From: CAYVIB01 sp964451365
GTDB taxonomy: Bacteria; Pseudomonadota; Gammaproteobacteria; Pseudomonadales; Cellvibrionaceae
NCBI GenBank assembly: GCA_964451365.1
Contig: CAYVIB010000018.1
Location: 30,842 to 94,841 of the forward strand
Length of the DNA: 64,000 bases
Direction of reading: 5' to 3'
Shown: piece by piece, positions 54,445 to 63,164 of the stretch
How positions within the stretch are numbered: the stretch's first letter is position 1
How the letters are laid out: the number at the start of each line of letters is the position of its first letter
Translations under genes and position numbers: made by a program
The notes under the pieces: generated by a model
The model's input: only the letters and a program-made list of their open reading frames with translations
The model's database searches: none
Told to the model about the DNA's origin: nothing

Positions 54445-57400
54445 TTAAAGCGTGGCGGGGTCGAATTGCAGTCGAAGCATTTGATATCCACGGACTTTTT
54501 CATTAAACCTTTTTAACGCCGATTTTTTCGCGGATCCCCTCATCATACCAAGCATGAGGTCGGCCTGATTAAGATGCAATTCCGCCCATTTAGTAGGTGC
54601 TTTTTGGTTGTACTCTTTTAATTGCGAGTGATACTTTTTAAGAAGTCCCGCATCCCCGAGTTGCCAGGCGGTGTGAATGGCTTCTTTGTAAAAGTTGAGG
54701 GCGTTATGGATTGCCGTGGGGTTTTGCAACCATTCCTCTCCCTGCTTCAACGCGCTATATCGTTCATCGTGCCGCCGCTCGATCAGGGCTTTGGTCGCAC
54801 TGAGCCATGAACCGATTGACGGTTCCAATGCCTGTTCCCTGATGATGTGCAACGCGCGGTTAATGGACATGGTGGCTTTCATGCCCGCACCCATCATCCA
54901 GAGCAGGCGGGCCTTGCTTTCCAGAAGGAAGGCGATATATCGCGGCGCCCTGGCCCTGCGCGCCAGGTTAAGGCCTGCGGTTATCTCTTGCCTGGCCTGT
55001 TTAAAGGATTTCGTTTCAAGCAGTATCCAGGTCAGGCTTAGGCGCGCGATCAATTCCGCGCGAACATTGCCGGTATGGTGCGAGAGCATGACGGCCTGTT
55101 GGCCATTCTGTATTGCTTTTACCGTTTCGAGCTGAAAATAGTGAACGCGTGTCAACATGGCGCGAACCTCGGATTCGATACTCAACAGGCTTGAAGCTTC
55201 GCACAAGTTCAGGCAGGTAGTATAAAGTTCCCGCGCTTCCCGCATTCTGCCCTGGGCGTAACAGCACTTTGCCAGTCCGGATAATGCCACCGCCCTGGTT
55301 CTCGGATTTGATGTATTGGTACTGCAGTAAAGCGCCTGCTGATAATCCACCCGCGCTTCGCTGATGCAACCGCCATACAGTCGGCTGCTGCCGCGAATTG
55401 CATGCATTTCCGCAAAGGAGTCCCATCGGGAGTGATTTCCCTTGTGCCACAGTATTTCACCTGCATCCTGGGTGATTTCCATCACTTTCTCGTGCCGGCC
55501 CATCAGGTCATACACCTTGGCGAGGTCGAGTTGATAACGTCCGCCGCGGTTTTGGCGCGCCGAGTCGAGAGCGTGTTGGTGGAACGTAATACTCTCGGTA
55601 ATTTTGCCCTGGGAAAGCAGGCAGTGTGCCGTCTTGTTGAAAAGTTTTGCCTGCGCGTCGGCGGGCGCGACTTCGACAGCGGCCCGGTAAAAGTCGAATG
55701 CACGGGTGTAGTGAAACTGATGCGCGCATTCCCGGGCCTTCTTTGCCAGTGCACCGAAACTGGTACTGTTGACTGCGGGTGTATTGCGTGTTTCATTCCC
55801 GGTGGTGTTGGTGCCGGTCCAGTTTTCGACAGCTTTCTCCATTCGCTCCAATTCGGGCCCGGGTATTCGACTAACAACGGATTCACGCACGATTGGATGC
55901 ACGAAGATATAGGAATCGGAATGCTGCTTTAGCAATTGCGCGGACACCAGAACTTGCGGATTACATACCAGGTTTGGCGAATCCAGTAGCGCGCCCAGCA
56001 GGTTATGCCATTGTTCAATGGAAACCGGCATCCCGTAAACCGCAATGACATGTAAGGCAAACAGGTCCAGTGAGGTGAGTTTGTTTAGCCTGAATTCGAC
56101 AGTGCAGTTCACGGCCGCATAAAAATCATCGGTGAGTTCACCGGCATGAATCATCTGCAAAAGGTATCCGGGATGACCGAGAGCACGGCTGTGGATGTCC
56201 CGCATGTGCCGCAAATCGGTGGATGACAGTTTGCTACACAATGCCCTGGATTCCAGCTCGGTTAATCCGGTTATTTCCATCATCCGGGCGTGGTCGAGCC
56301 ACGCGGGCCGGCTGAAGTATTTACCGGTTTTTCGAGTGGATAGACAAAGAAGAAAAGGCTTGCTTTGGGTCTGCAGCGCGAGTGCTTTTACGATCTCTGT
56401 AAATCCCGGGTCGGCAAGATAGACGTCCTCGATAATCAGTAACAATCGACCGCCAGCCCGGCGCAATTCAACAAGTTCGGCCAAAGCTTCGCGCACTCCG
56501 GTCTCCCGCTGTTCCGGCCCCAACGCATCCAGCAGCCTTCTTTCCGTGTCCAGAAGACGCACGCCGGCCATAAGGCAAACGAATACCTGCAACGTAACTG
56601 AAATAGTCGACGAGGTGATTCCATGCCGCGTCATCATATCGCCGGCCTGTGACGGGAGATGTAAAAGCCGCCTGACCAGATATTGCAATGGGGCAATCTG
56701 TGCGGCCGACAGGCGATGTAAGTCCAGTAGCACCACCTGGTTTTCGTCTATTCGCGTATCCTCTATAAAACGGTGTATCAGTGCTGTCTTGCCGATACCC
56801 GCCATGCCTTCCAGGTAGACCGTTTCTCCGTGCCGGCCGGTATCGACGGAACGAGCGCATGCGTGGAGTTGCGACAGCTCCCACTGCCGGCCGACAAAAA
56901 AAGCCGGCCGTTCGCTTACGCTGATAAGACGCCAGCCCTTCAGGTGCGCCGATAAACCGGTGGCCGGAGTCGATGGCGGATATACGCCCGATAATGTGAT
57001 GTGGGGACAAACAGAGATACCGCCCCACGGTGTAAGGCCGATGGCTTCGTGTAAATCCGGAAATGTCGGTTCACGTTGGCCGTGACTGACAATCCGTTGG
57101 GCGGATATGCGTATAGTACGATGATATTTTTCTGTTAAAAGAAGGCATAATTGCCGAAAGTAACGGAACAGATCCATGTCGCAATTATTCCCCGGCAGAG
57201 CAATACCAAGGTGGGGGGCGAGGGTATCGAAAGGCAGGTTCAAACGCTGTAAATAACGGCCGGGCTGGGCTGTCTTTCCGCTTTTGTATTCGATAAGTAA
57301 AAAGATACGGTACTGGCTCCTGGTCGTTATATCCAGTTCCGCTTGATCCGTATGGCCAACGGGAATAGCTGCTGCGCTCGGTTTAATCCCCGCGAAATGT

Positions 57401-57672
57401 CGAAAGGGTAACCTTGTCGACGACGTACCGCCGATTTCTGACTCCGCCAAAATATCCGCAATGCCGACACCGTAATACCGCGCAAGGTTTAACGCAGTTC
57501 TATAAAGAACCTTTTGCCCTGACTCGGCACGTTTTATAGAAGATATCGAAACTGATAGCCGCCGGGTTCTGCATTCCAGAGCAAGCTCGTCCTGCGTCAG
57601 CCCTTTCTTTTTTCTTAAATGTTTCAGGTATGTGACATTTAAAAATACGCGGCCGTTGTCTTTGCCAGGCAT
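54445..57672 (-). CDS. XRE-STAND-TPR regulator of the eCIS cluster
   Basis: At 1075 aa, it begins with an XRE-type HTH (about residues 12-75: LKHLRKKKGLTQDELALECRTRRLSVSISSIKRAESG). A segment of roughly 200 residues precedes the ATPase part; its PTFPDLHEAIGLTPWGGISVCPHITLSGVYPP recalls the cyclase-like domain seen in similar STAND proteins. The NTPase has Walker A GMAGIGKT (about 290) and Walker B RLLLIIEDVYLADPG (about 410). TPR-like helices fill the C-terminal 450 residues. STAND proteins switch on when a ligand binds. Same strand as the eCIS genes, 231 bp upstream of the first; likely its transcriptional controller, an inference from position. Confidence 0.8.
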   Translation of the reverse strand: MPGKDNGRVFLNVTYLKHLRKKKGLTQDELALECRTRRLSVSISSIKRAESGQKVLYRTALNLARYYGVGIADILAESEIGGTSSTRLPFRHFAGIKPSAAAIPVGHTDQAELDITTRSQYRIFLLIEYKSGKTAQPGRYLQRLNLPFDTLAPHLGIALPGNNCDMDLFRYFRQLCLLLTEKYHRTIRISAQRIVSHGQREPTFPDLHEAIGLTPWGGISVCPHITLSGVYPPSTPATGLSAHLKGWRLISVSERPAFFVGRQWELSQLHACARSVDTGRHGETVYLEGMAGIGKTALIHRFIEDTRIDENQVVLLDLHRLSAAQIAPLQYLVRRLLHLPSQAGDMMTRHGITSSTISVTLQVFVCLMAGVRLLDTERRLLDALGPEQRETGVREALAELVELRRAGGRLLLIIEDVYLADPGFTEIVKALALQTQSKPFLLCLSTRKTGKYFSRPAWLDHARMMEITGLTELESRALCSKLSSTDLRHMRDIHSRALGHPGYLLQMIHAGELTDDFYAAVNCTVEFRLNKLTSLDLFALHVIAVYGMPVSIEQWHNLLGALLDSPNLVCNPQVLVSAQLLKQHSDSYIFVHPIVRESVVSRIPGPELERMEKAVENWTGTNTTGNETRNTPAVNSTSFGALAKKARECAHQFHYTRAFDFYRAAVEVAPADAQAKLFNKTAHCLLSQGKITESITFHQHALDSARQNRGGRYQLDLAKVYDLMGRHEKVMEITQDAGEILWHKGNHSRWDSFAEMHAIRGSSRLYGGCISEARVDYQQALYCSTNTSNPRTRAVALSGLAKCCYAQGRMREARELYTTCLNLCEASSLLSIESEVRAMLTRVHYFQLETVKAIQNGQQAVMLSHHTGNVRAELIARLSLTWILLETKSFKQARQEITAGLNLARRARAPRYIAFLLESKARLLWMMGAGMKATMSINRALHIIREQALEPSIGSWLSATKALIERRHDERYSALKQGEEWLQNPTAIHNALNFYKEAIHTAWQLGDAGLLKKYHSQLKEYNQKAPTKWAELHLNQADLMLGMMRGSAKKSALKRFNEKVRGYQMLRLQFDPATL

Positions 57673-58203
57673 TAAATCGTCCGTTAGTTATTATTATTGG
57701 AAAACTCTATCTGTATCAGGCGATCCCGTCGCAAAAGCGGCTCATCAATTTTCTTATATTGCCTTGGTTTTTTGAAGGAGTCGGTATCAAAAATCTCCTT
57801 CTGCCTCCCTGCGTCATCGCATGTTTTTACTTGAAACAAAAACCGTAATATTAAGATAGGTTCCAGGAGTACTGCAGGTATGGCGGTATAAGCTCCTTTA
57901 AACATGCAGTAGATGATGCTTCGATCTTAGTACATATGTCACGCGAAAAATATTGCTTTGATTAATATTGGCGCCCGATTTAACGTCGTTGAGTATTTAA
58001 AGTACATGTTGAACGATTTCCCGCAAACTTGTTTCGGAAACAAGTCTTTCAGTGCTCGATTTAAATATGAAAATTAACAGGACAGAAGTGCCGAAGCGGA
58101 CTGATAAGTTGAGTAATTGCAAGGGCGTCAAAAATTTGGCTGTTATCCCATTCTTGCGCTTCACTTGCTTTAGGCTCCGAAAAGCGTGAAGTGCCGGTAA
58201 ACG
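57673..58203. other. Intergenic region upstream of the eCIS regulator
   Basis: About 530 bp, A/T-richer than the flanks. It should hold the promoter of the regulator. It contains the 19-bp palindrome described separately. A 73-codon ORF (57684-57905, minus) has no ribosome site or recognisable product and is not called. Confidence 0.5.
58027..58045. promoter_or_regulatory. 19-bp palindrome between the regulator and the amidotransferase operon
   Basis: ACTTGTTTC-G-GAAACAAGT is a perfect dyad with 9-bp arms. It lies about 355 bp upstream of the regulator start and 160 bp past the amidotransferase stop. It could be an operator for a dimeric regulator or a weak terminator of the operon ending at 58204; the short loop favours an operator. 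Confidence 0.5.
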
Positions 58204-58944
58204 TCAAACGGTTACTGTGCGGTAGCGATCGACAAATCTTTTCAATATCAATTTTGCCTCGGGCGTGGATTCATGTTTTAAAGATTCAATCAGCGTTTCC
58301 GCGGTTTCAGGCGGAAAATAGCCATGTGTTTTATAAACATGAATTCTCACCGCAAATCCCCCGGCGTCCCCTTCGGGGTGGAACTGGGTTGCGTAGATGT
58401 TTTGTTTCAGGCGGAACATCTGAACCGGGCAGGCTTCGTTTGTCGCCAATAGAACACAATTGGGTGGGGTGGATTCGCATGCTTCCTTATGCCCGGTGAG
58501 CACCCGGAAAACATCCGGCAGTCCGGCCAGGAGCGGGTCGCGTTTTCCCTCTTCCGTCAGCGAAATATTTACGCCCCCGACGGCTTCGCCGTATTTTCGG
58601 GATATGCGCGTACCGCAGTAGCTTCCAAGCAACCCATTGCCGGAACAACAGCCGAGGAAAGGAAAATCCTGTTTGACGATGTCATCAAACAGGCGATAAA
58701 AAGCGGACTCGACCGCCTTTTGGATATCGCTCTTTTGAGCGTCCGGTGTGCTGACGTCAAATGGGCTGCCGCCGACGATAATCCCGGCATAGCGGGATAA
58801 GTCGATTGACGGCAGCCCCTGCTTTTCCGCTCTCAGTCTTACCGTTTCCGCGTCGTCCAGTCCGCCGTGGCGCTTTATCGCGTCAAACTCGCTGTCCGAT
58901 GTTTTATCCTCCGGCCGCAACTGAATAACAAGGAATGGCTTCAT
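58204..58944 (-). CDS. Class-I glutamine amidotransferase-like protein
   Basis: The fold is that of GATase-1: YAGIIVGGSPFDVS, then FPFLGCCSGNGLLGSYCG with the nucleophile Cys (about residue 97), GHKEACESTPPN and the His in YATQFHPEG (about 189). It resembles stand-alone GuaA-like amidotransferases annotated as GMP synthase-like or peptide hydrolases. It starts within the alpha/beta hydrolase gene (41-nt overlap), so both are translated as one unit. The acceptor substrate is unknown. Confidence 0.85.
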   Translation of the reverse strand: MKPFLVIQLRPEDKTSDSEFDAIKRHGGLDDAETVRLRAEKQGLPSIDLSRYAGIIVGGSPFDVSTPDAQKSDIQKAVESAFYRLFDDIVKQDFPFLGCCSGNGLLGSYCGTRISRKYGEAVGGVNISLTEEGKRDPLLAGLPDVFRVLTGHKEACESTPPNCVLLATNEACPVQMFRLKQNIYATQFHPEGDAGGFAVRIHVYKTHGYFPPETAETLIESLKHESTPEAKLILKRFVDRYRTVTV

Positions 58945-59785
58945 TTATATATCCGATATGAGCGGTTGGAAGTATGGGAATTTCGCACCTTTCGATAAAT
59001 TGCCTGACCATCTCAAGTAACACCTCCGGGCGCTGCAGGTAGTAAAAATGGTCGGTGCCGGCCAGTTCTGCAATTTCAATGTTCCCGCAGTAATTCTTGA
59101 ACCCGTTTAACAGCGTCCGGTCGACAAAGATATCCCGCTCGCCACCTATGGCCATTACGGGAACTTTATTGCTGACTTTGGCAACATTCCGGTGCTCCCT
59201 TAGCAGGGTTTGGTAGTTTTCCACAAACCTGTTTAGTTCAACCTCGCTAACGGAACGGAGCCTTCGTTTCACCAGCGAGTGGGAAAGCCTGCCGGAAAAC
59301 AGTTCCTCTTCCTGCTGATAAAAAAAGGTGGAGGTGAACACCTCCATGAACTCGTTTTTGTTGCGCGCGCTTTCTATTAGGCGTTCGACACGCGCTTCCA
59401 TTTCCGATGTCATTGATGCCGATGCGCCGCCCACAATTAAACCTTTTACCTGGTTTTCATGTTGCGCCACATATCTTCCCATCGGGCCCGCGCCGTAGGA
59501 ATAGGCATACCCATAGATGTTGCTCAGGTTACACTCGCTGACAGCGGTATGGATGCAAGCGGCAAAAAGATCAAAAGAGGTTTGTTGGCTAACCTGCAGG
59601 GATTCACCGAATCCGGGCAGTTCAATAATGAGGTGAGAAAAATTCTGTAGCCATTCCTCGCATTTTGTCACGGATTCGATAGATTGAAATGCCCCTCCCA
59701 CATAGACTATCGTTGGATGCTTGTTGAGGACCTTCCTGTGTACGTATCTAAAGGCTGCTCCTCCGTATTCGGCGTGTTTTATCAT
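58904..59785 (-). CDS. Alpha/beta hydrolase
   Basis: A 293-aa hydrolase without a signal peptide. PTIVYVGGAFQSI supplies the oxyanion region, YGYAYSYGAGPMGRYVAQ carries the nucleophile elbow (AYSYG, Ser about residue 97), VPVMAIGGERDIFVD the Asp and LAGTDHFYYLQRP the His (about 245). The pattern is close to hydrolases and thioesterases seen near polyketide or peptide genes, but no such genes are adjacent. It overlaps the cyclase gene upstream by 38 nt and the amidotransferase downstream. Confidence 0.85.
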   Translation of the reverse strand: MIKHAEYGGAAFRYVHRKVLNKHPTIVYVGGAFQSIESVTKCEEWLQNFSHLIIELPGFGESLQVSQQTSFDLFAACIHTAVSECNLSNIYGYAYSYGAGPMGRYVAQHENQVKGLIVGGASASMTSEMEARVERLIESARNKNEFMEVFTSTFFYQQEEELFSGRLSHSLVKRRLRSVSEVELNRFVENYQTLLREHRNVAKVSNKVPVMAIGGERDIFVDRTLLNGFKNYCGNIEIAELAGTDHFYYLQRPEVLLEMVRQFIERCEIPILPTAHIGYINEAIPCYSVAAGG

Positions 59786-60845
59786 CTGGAATCCCCCCGG
59801 TATTCACATAACTATCATCGTTGTTTAAAACTACTACTTTATTGCGACCGGAAGACTTGGCCACGTATAACGCTCTGTCAGCACTCTTATACCACGCTTT
59901 TTTATTCGTGGTTGTGCAGTTACTTATCCCCACGCTTATCGTTATATTTATCCGGTCCCCGTATTCCGCAATGCAATCCACTATGGTGGTTTCGAAAAAA
60001 ACCCGAATGCGCTCGGCAAAAGCCCTTGCTTCGTTGGTGGTGGTTCCTTCCATCAAAATGGCAAATTCCTCTCCTCCGATCCGGTAAATAAGTTCGCCAC
60101 TGCGGGCATGCGCTTTCATCACTGACGCAATCCATCGCAAAACGCTGTCGCCGATGTCGTGTCCGTAGGTATCGTTAATGGATTTGAAGTGGTCCACATC
60201 TATCAATATCAGCGAGTTTTCCTCGGGCCTGGAGTGCAGCGAAAATTTGTCAAACATTACATCGAAAGCCCGGCGGTTGCCGACACCGGTCAGGGGATCG
60301 TTCATCGCCGCAATTTCATTGGTTCGCGCTATTTCGTATGCGACTTCGCTGCGCTTTTGCGAAGTTTCGGACAACAGGAACACCAGGGTGATCAGGCTCA
60401 GGATTGAGAGCGCGTCCTGCATGAATCTCGCGAAACTGACCTCGTCATGGATAAGGACGCAGATAATGGAAAGGATACCCAGGTTGATCAGGAAGGCGTT
60501 GCGCGGCTTCATCGAGAAAAACAGCACGGCCATTGCCGTGTAAACCCAACTCAGTTGTTGGTGCCCCTTCAAATAAACTATGGCCACGATAATGATGCAA
60601 AAAAAGGAGAAGAAAGTGGCGCGCGCCAGCTTGTAAAGTCTGTTCAGGTACAGCAGATGTATGGTGCCCATCGCCACCATAATGGTGGTGTTGGTGGCGA
60701 CCAGACTGTACTCGCCGGTAGACAGGCGCAGGGGTATGAACAAGCCGACGATCAGGGGCGTTATGATGGTGAGTATAAATATCGCCCGGTCGTCCAGGTT
60801 GAGGCTGACGAAGAACTTTCTGTAGCGGTTTATCAGTCTTCTCAT
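59748..60845 (-). CDS. Membrane-bound diguanylate cyclase
   Basis: Six or so hydrophobic segments (DDRAIFILTIITPLIVGLF, TIMVAMGTIHLLYL, FFSFFCIIIVAIVYL, FLINLGILSIICVLI, ILSLITLVFLLS) form a MASE-like N-terminus of about 170 residues. The C-terminal GGDEF domain is intact (NDPLTGVGNRRAFD, DVDHFKSINDTYGHD, IGGEEFAIL about residue 256). No phosphodiesterase part. First gene of a three-gene overlapping operon with the hydrolase and amidotransferase, which suggests that c-di-GMP output and an unknown enzymatic step are linked. Confidence 0.92.
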   Translation of the reverse strand: MRRLINRYRKFFVSLNLDDRAIFILTIITPLIVGLFIPLRLSTGEYSLVATNTTIMVAMGTIHLLYLNRLYKLARATFFSFFCIIIVAIVYLKGHQQLSWVYTAMAVLFFSMKPRNAFLINLGILSIICVLIHDEVSFARFMQDALSILSLITLVFLLSETSQKRSEVAYEIARTNEIAAMNDPLTGVGNRRAFDVMFDKFSLHSRPEENSLILIDVDHFKSINDTYGHDIGDSVLRWIASVMKAHARSGELIYRIGGEEFAILMEGTTTNEARAFAERIRVFFETTIVDCIAEYGDRINITISVGISNCTTTNKKAWYKSADRALYVAKSSGRNKVVVLNNDDSYVNTGGIPDDKTRRIRRSSL

Positions 60846-61017
60846 CTATTCCGATATGCTCTTTTATTTTGGCGTGCATATCAACATCTGGCGCGCTAAG
60901 CTCACTTCGCCAACGGATGTACAAAGGGTGAAAACGAAATGGCGAGGACCTTGTAAAGGGTTGGGTAACTTACCTGCCAATATAACCATATTCCGCGCGG
61001 TTGTATAACAGAATTTA

Positions 61018-61320
61018 GGGCCTGTTAACACCAATTCGGTTATCGCTGCTGGAGACCATTTTTGCGTCCGCCAAGCGGTAATGCTGCCCGGACAGAAGGA
61101 GCGTAGTGTAGTCATTCTACATAAGCGACTGATAATGCCGCTGGGCGGACCTTTTGTTTTAAAAGCAGGAGCCCCAGCCCTTCGGGTTGTGCCTAAAAGC
61201 CGCCACTCGTCGTCGCCTACATGGATGTAGTGATGCGGCACTGCGATGAGGAGCGTAAGCAGGAGCGGTAAGCTTTGCTCGTCGCTCATTTGGAATGACC
61301 AAACCACACTCCTCGTGCCT
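61018..61320. repeat. Non-coding repeat-like block
   Basis: The segment between the cyclase and TetR genes contains stem-forming and evenly spaced motifs (GTAGTGTAGTCATTCTACAT; GCCTACATGGATGTAG). It also has an ORF (60864-61307, minus) whose product has no initiation signals or domain. Its sequence style recalls short interspersed elements of marine and cellulolytic gammaproteobacteria. That is recognition from memory, not from a search. Confidence 0.4.
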
Positions 61321-61385
61321 AGACGACAAACATGGGCTGTCTCCTCGCTAAGAAAGAAAAGAGGGTGAAACTTGTCTGGCCCGCT

Positions 61386-61958
61386 TCACGCAGTCTCAAT
61401 ACAGGAATCCAGCCAATCATACATCTGCCGGACTTCCTGCCGGATAAACTTGTCGTCCTGGAAAGCGTTCGCCAGCGTGGCGACACCTTGGCTGCGGGCG
61501 AGCAGGTGCATCGCCAGCTTGTCGGCATCCGCCTTGCGGCCAAGTAAGGTAAACTGTCTGCGCAGCCAGGTCCGGAACAGGGTAAACAGTTTATTTGCCT
61601 CGCTTTGCGCGCTGTGATCCAGTTTTGCCAGCTCACCGCAAAGTGTGCCGACCGGGCAACCGTACCTTTTAATTTTGGCCCGGTTCATGACCAGAATATT
61701 GATAAAGCTACGTATGCGGTCCGCCGGCTGTGCTGCTTCGAGCTCCCACATTTCCAGCATCTTCCACGTATTGGCCAGGCGAAGGCTGACCACGGCATCC
61801 AGAATCTCATCCTTGGTTTTAAAGTGATAATAGAAATTGCCGCGTGAAATTCCCACGGTGCCGGCAATATCCGTGAAAGACGTATGTTCGAAGCCATTCC
61901 GATAGAACAGTTGATCGGCCGCCTCGATAATTTGATCGCGCGTGGCTTTATCACTCAT
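61386..61958 (-). CDS. TetR/AcrR-family transcriptional regulator
   Basis: The start at 61958 is preferred over a TTG at 61964 because the G-rich ribosome site is better spaced. The N-terminal HTH is typical (IIEAADQLFYRNGFEHTSFTDIAGTVGISRGNFYYHFKTKDEIL). The C-terminal part (CPVGTLCGELAKLDHSAQSEANKLF) resembles the YxaF/LmrA-like TetR group. Its own promoter holds an operator-like dyad, so it probably represses itself. No divergently transcribed target gene lies next to it; the HEAT-like gene downstream of the promoter region is on the plus strand and might be controlled. Confidence 0.9.
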   Translation of the reverse strand: MSDKATRDQIIEAADQLFYRNGFEHTSFTDIAGTVGISRGNFYYHFKTKDEILDAVVSLRLANTWKMLEMWELEAAQPADRIRSFINILVMNRAKIKRYGCPVGTLCGELAKLDHSAQSEANKLFTLFRTWLRRQFTLLGRKADADKLAMHLLARSQGVATLANAFQDDKFIRQEVRQMYDWLDSCIETA

Positions 61959-62025
61959 CGACAACCCCCCGCGACCAGAGTCGAAAAAAAACCATAAAGA
62001 TTTGGATGTAGGATAACTGTCCCAG

Positions 62026-62054
62026 ATAATAGGATGGTCGTCCTAATAAATCAA
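62026..62054 (-). promoter_or_regulatory. TetR promoter with an embedded operator-like dyad
   Basis: On the minus strand TTGATT (62049-62054) and TATTAT (62026-62031) are separated by exactly 17 bp, a good sigma-70 layout. The spacer contains the dyad TAGGA-TGGTCG-TCCTA (62030-62045, forward strand). The start codon is about 70 bp downstream. A TetR dimer bound there would block RNA polymerase. Confidence 0.7.
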
Positions 62055-62070
62055 ACTCCAGGTCAGAACG

Positions 62071-62190
62071 GAATGGCACTTACTCAAGCGAATTTTTTAA
62101 TGACTGTGCCAACGAACCCGGTCGCTACGGCGGGGGCTCTCCAGAAACACGTCGTAAACCCATCCCTGGGTTAGTAGAACCTATCCCACC
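62071..62190. repeat. Diverged partial copy of the 4.8-kb MITE-like element
   Basis: Read forward, this matches the reverse complement of 4764-4970 over about 100 bp: GAATGGCACTTACTCAAGC at the edge (GAATGGTACTTCCTTAAGC in the intact copy), then GTGCCAACGAA, CGGCGGGGG, CTCTCCAGAAAC and GTAAACCC. Similarity fades after about 62190, so the far end and its inverted repeat are lost. It lies between the TetR promoter and the HEAT-like gene. Confidence 0.75.
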
Positions 62191-62372
62191 GATGCCCCTT
62201 GGAAAATACGTCCTTAATCCGTCCCGTACCCTTGTTACCTGAAAAATCATTGACAATTATTCAATAGGTTCTGGAAAAAGAGGGTAGGCCGGTTAAAATG
62301 GCGACTGTGCCCATGTTCGACCGGATGCCGGCGGGCGAGCGCAATCAACACAACAGGAAAAGGAAAAATAAT

Positions 62373-63113
62373 ATGAAGAATATATTCGTTTTACTGCTTT
62401 CGGCGGTTCTGGCGGTGTCTGCCCAGGCCAGCGACCTCAAACCCCAGGACTACCTGGACGCCTTCTCCAAGAGTTCCATCCTGCAAAAACAGAAGACCAT
62501 TGAGCCTCTGGCGTGGGCGGGCCTGTCGGACCCACGTATTTTCGACCCGCTGGAGAAGGACCTGCTTGATAGCTATCAAACCGCCGATTCCGGAAATCTG
62601 GTGGATGCACTGAGTTGGGCGGCCAAGGGGCTGGCGTTTTCGGGCAATGAAAAGTATCGCCCGACGTTGTCCACCGTGGCTAACGAGGCCGCGAACAAAA
62701 AGCTGCGTAAGTATGCGCGACAGAGCCTGGAAGAACTGGATGACTATAAAAAATGGAACCCGCTTATCAACCCCAACCATAAAAGCGCCAAGGCCGAATA
62801 CCCTTCCGAAAAACAGCGCTTCAAAAATATGCTCCAAAGCGGCAATGACGAATTGATACGGATTGCGGCAAAGCGGATTCATTACGAAGGAAGTTATGAT
62901 CGGGACCTGCTGGATGTTGCCGCGAAAACACTCGAAGAGCGCTATTCAAAAGCAAGTGACAGCCTTTCCGTGGACGCGATGGCGTGGTTGCTTAAAGCCA
63001 TTGCCGGTTCTGCCGATCTCAAATATAAAGCGCAGATTGAAAATATCCGGGATAGCGCCGGGAACAAGCGCGTCCGGAAGTATGCGAAAAAGTATTTGCA
63101 GTACTACGAGTAA
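62373..63113 (+). CDS. Periplasmic HEAT-like repeat protein
   Basis: The start at 62373 has an AAGGA ribosome site and gives a signal peptide (MKNIFVLLLSAVLAVSAQA). The mature part is helical with two similar halves: LAWAGLSDPRIFDPLEKDLLDSY with ALSWAAKGLAFSGNEKYRPTLSTVANEAANKKLRKYARQSLEEL, and RDLLDVAAKTLEERY with MAWLLKAIAGSADLKYKAQIENIRDSAGNKRVRKYAKKYL. These are HEAT-like units of about 40 residues each. Such repeats mediate protein contacts. No enzyme motif; function unknown. Followed by its own terminator. Confidence 0.8.
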   Translation: MKNIFVLLLSAVLAVSAQASDLKPQDYLDAFSKSSILQKQKTIEPLAWAGLSDPRIFDPLEKDLLDSYQTADSGNLVDALSWAAKGLAFSGNEKYRPTLSTVANEAANKKLRKYARQSLEELDDYKKWNPLINPNHKSAKAEYPSEKQRFKNMLQSGNDELIRIAAKRIHYEGSYDRDLLDVAAKTLEERYSKASDSLSVDAMAWLLKAIAGSADLKYKAQIENIRDSAGNKRVRKYAKKYLQYYE

Positions 63114-63130
63114 GGAGAGTCGCAAGATAT

Positions 63131-63164
63131 AGCCTTTACCCGCCTGGCGGGTAAGGCTGTTTTT
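63131..63164 (+). terminator. Terminator of the HEAT-like gene
   Basis: AGCCTTTACCCGCC (63131-63144) pairs with GGCGGGTAAGGCT (63146-63158) with one bulge, and TGTTTTT follows. It sits about 18 nt past the stop at 63113. Confidence 0.85.

Noticed and set aside
57684..57905. 73-codon minus-strand ORF upstream of the regulator
   Set aside because: No ribosome site, no recognisable sequence; it lies in the likely promoter region.
60864..61307. 147-codon minus-strand ORF
   Set aside because: It overlaps a block of short dyads, has no ribosome site and looks like a translated intergenic repeat.
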